Translations under genes and position numbers: made by a program
Source of the DNA: Clostridiales bacterium S5-A14a
GTDB taxonomy: Bacteria > Bacillota > Clostridia > Peptostreptococcales > Anaerovoracaceae
DNA length: 64,000 nt
Assembly (NCBI GenBank): GCA_000758905.1
Contig: JRNA01000016.1
Location: 1-64,000 of the forward strand
Reading direction: 5' to 3'
Notes under the pieces: model-generated
Told to the model about the DNA's origin: nothing
Databases searched by the model: none
Seen by the model: only the letters and a program-made list of their open reading frames with translations
Shown: in pieces, positions 62,772 through 64,000 of the stretch
Layout: each line of letters begins with the position of its first letter
How positions within the stretch are numbered: position 1 is the first letter of the stretch

Positions 62772-63908
62772 CTTGATACCGTTTAGCAAAACATCCTCTT
62801 CAAAATCAAAATGATCGTTGTGTAGGGGTATGCCAGTACCTGTACCTAGGAAGAAGAATACGCCTGGAAGAACTTGTTCAAAGCACGAGAAATCTTCAGC
62901 AATCATAACTGGTCTTCTAAGCTCAACGTAGTCAAGATTTTTTAAAGCATATTTTATTTTTGCATAGAGATTTTCATCGTTTACTACAGCAGGATGCCAC
63001 TGACTAACATCAACATAAACTCTTACACCGATATTTTGTTCTATGTCATCGGCAATATTCCTCATGGCATTTACAATTTTAGCCCATGTTAGATCATTAA
63101 ATGTTCTCATTGTTCCATCTAAACTCGTATATGGAGATATTGCGTTGCGTACATTGCCGCTTTCCATCTTGCCAAATTGAAGTATGGAACGCTCTCTTAT
63201 AAAATTATCTTTATAATCATATATTTTAGTTACAAACTCGCATGCAGCAAGAAGGGCGTCTCTTCCTTTTTCAGGCTCGCCAGCATGGGCAGACTTTCCT
63301 TCGAAAATGACTTTAACGTTGGTTGATCTTGCCATCATAGGTCCCGGTTTTGAAGCAATTTCGCCTTTTTCAATCATAGGCCAAAGGTGAAGCCCATAAA
63401 TTGCCTTGACATTATAGTCTTCGAATATAGTCGTTTTAACGATTGCTTCTGCTCCGTCGATTGTCTCTTCTGCTGGTTGAAATATAAGAAGAGCATTGTA
63501 TGGAAGTTCTCGTTTTTCTTTTTTATATTTATCCAACACATGAGCAAAACCTAGCATGTTCGACATATGTCCATCATGTCCGCAAGCGTGCATACATCCC
63601 TCGTGTTCAGAAGCGTAAAAAGCTACAGTCTGCTCTTCAATTGGCAGGCCATCCATGTCGCATCTAAAGCATAACGATTCCTCACATCCAAAATCAAAAA
63701 ATACTGAAAAACCTGTGTTTACAAGGGGATTAATTTCGCAATCTAATTTTGATAGGATATCTTTAACGTATGCACCTGTTTTGTACACTAAAAATCCTAG
63801 TTCAGGAATTCTATGAAGATCCTGTCTATATTTTCTAACATCATCCAAAAGATATGAATATTCGTTTTCTATGATAACGTCATTTTTTGAAGATGAAATA
63901 ACATCCAT
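62712..63908 (-). CDS. M20-family amidohydrolase (N-acyl-amino-acid or hippurate hydrolase-like)
   Basis: 398-residue dizinc peptidase-fold enzyme. Metal-site motifs: RCDMDGLPIEEQ, HACGHDGHMSNMLG, FQPAEETIDGA, IYGLHLWPM; a dimerisation lid follows around 190-300. Members remove acyl groups from amino acids or IAA conjugates; the exact substrate is unknown. Start ATG 63908 follows GGAGGTTGG on its strand. The final residues (KLTTCTVDIGS) are antisense to rlmN codons and are probably not conserved. Confidence 0.92.
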   Translation of the reverse strand: MDVISSSKNDVIIENEYSYLLDDVRKYRQDLHRIPELGFLVYKTGAYVKDILSKLDCEINPLVNTGFSVFFDFGCEESLCFRCDMDGLPIEEQTVAFYASEHEGCMHACGHDGHMSNMLGFAHVLDKYKKEKRELPYNALLIFQPAEETIDGAEAIVKTTIFEDYNVKAIYGLHLWPMIEKGEIASKPGPMMARSTNVKVIFEGKSAHAGEPEKGRDALLAACEFVTKIYDYKDNFIRERSILQFGKMESGNVRNAISPYTSLDGTMRTFNDLTWAKIVNAMRNIADDIEQNIGVRVYVDVSQWHPAVVNDENLYAKIKYALKNLDYVELRRPVMIAEDFSCFEQVLPGVFFFLGTGTGIPLHNDHFDFEEDVLLNGIKLFDTLLKTKLTTCTVDIGS

Positions 63909-63931
63909 TTTCCAACCTCCATTTCACGACC

Positions 63932-63937
63932 ATTATA
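63932..63937 (-). promoter_or_regulatory. -10 box of the amidohydrolase promoter
   Basis: Perfect TATAAT on the minus strand, 24 nt before the start codon; the sequence 17 bp further upstream (TATATT) is a poor -35. Confidence 0.5.
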
Positions 63938-64000
63938 CACCATCTAAAAACATAAATATACTTTAATTCATGGTGTTTATGGTAAAACAAAAATTTTTGT

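Noticed and set aside
1-64000. CRISPR arrays, rRNA or tRNA genes, prophage
   Set aside because: No regularly spaced repeats, rRNA-like stretches, tRNA cloverleaf or phage structural genes were noticed by reading; a dedicated scan was not possible.

Overview
This window comes from a low-GC Gram-positive anaerobe of the Clostridia. Support for this includes Shine-Dalgarno sites of the AGGAGG type, many TTG starts, a T-box leader on ileS, a MurT/GatD-like pair, the split ThrE exporter, the oxygen-independent (early cobalt insertion) cobalamin route, and an smc-ftsY-der-plsY-gpsA order. The mix of genes would suit an amino-acid-fermenting oral or gut anaerobe (Anaerovoracaceae / 'family XIII' type), but that placement is inference.

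Left edge (1-11.9 kb): an IS3-family insertion sequence (4-1541) has cut off the 5' end of a siderophore/corrinoid-type ABC substrate-binding protein gene. It is followed by a two-TM RCK potassium channel (-), an EamA transporter with a strikingly His-rich tail, a CapA-like metallophosphatase, a DrrAB-like ABC exporter, and a four-gene minus-strand locus (SGNH hydrolase, DUF4358-like, MBOAT, DHHW) that probably O-acylates a cell-surface polymer.

Housekeeping block (11.9-29.7 kb, all +): valS, folC, a GNAT, thrE halves, glyA, plsX, rnc, smc, ftsY, der, plsY, gpsA, miaB. Genes are tightly packed and many overlap.

Tetrapyrrole/cobalamin block (29.7-48.9 kb, all +): cbiD, cbiL, cbiF, cbiG, hemA, cbiH, cbiJ, a sirC-like dehydrogenase, hemC, cobA-hemD fusion, hemB, hemL, cbiX, cbiET fusion, cbiA, cbiB, cobD, cbiP, cobO, cbiC. 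Together these cover glutamyl-tRNA to adenosylcobinamide-phosphate. Lower-ligand assembly (cobU/S/T) and heme-branch genes are not in the window, and I see no B12 riboswitch. The block directly follows miaB with overlap, so it is probably co-transcribed with the housekeeping genes.

Envelope genes (48.9-53.2 kb): cardiolipin synthase, a MurT/GatD-like pair, and a site-2 protease homologue. A B12-dependent methionine island follows (53.4-58.2 kb): a free-standing MetH activation protein, MetH without that domain, and a homocysteine methyltransferase-MTHFR fusion. The island has visibly different codon choice from its neighbours and is bracketed by near-identical 21-bp direct repeats. The window ends with T-box-controlled ileS, rlmN, and a convergent M20 amidohydrolase whose 3' end overlaps rlmN by 60 nt.

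The most unusual signals are: (1) two different glutamine-amidotransferase proteins that lack the nucleophilic Cys (CbiA has Ser332; the GatD-like protein has lost both Cys and His), while CbiP keeps it; (2) the repeat-bracketed split-MetH island; (3) a glutamyl-tRNA reductase lacking most of the usual C-terminal dimerisation domain; (4) an IS-truncated binding-protein gene; (5) two genes with a -10-like box almost touching the ATG and no Shine-Dalgarno. No CRISPR array, rRNA or tRNA gene was recognised.
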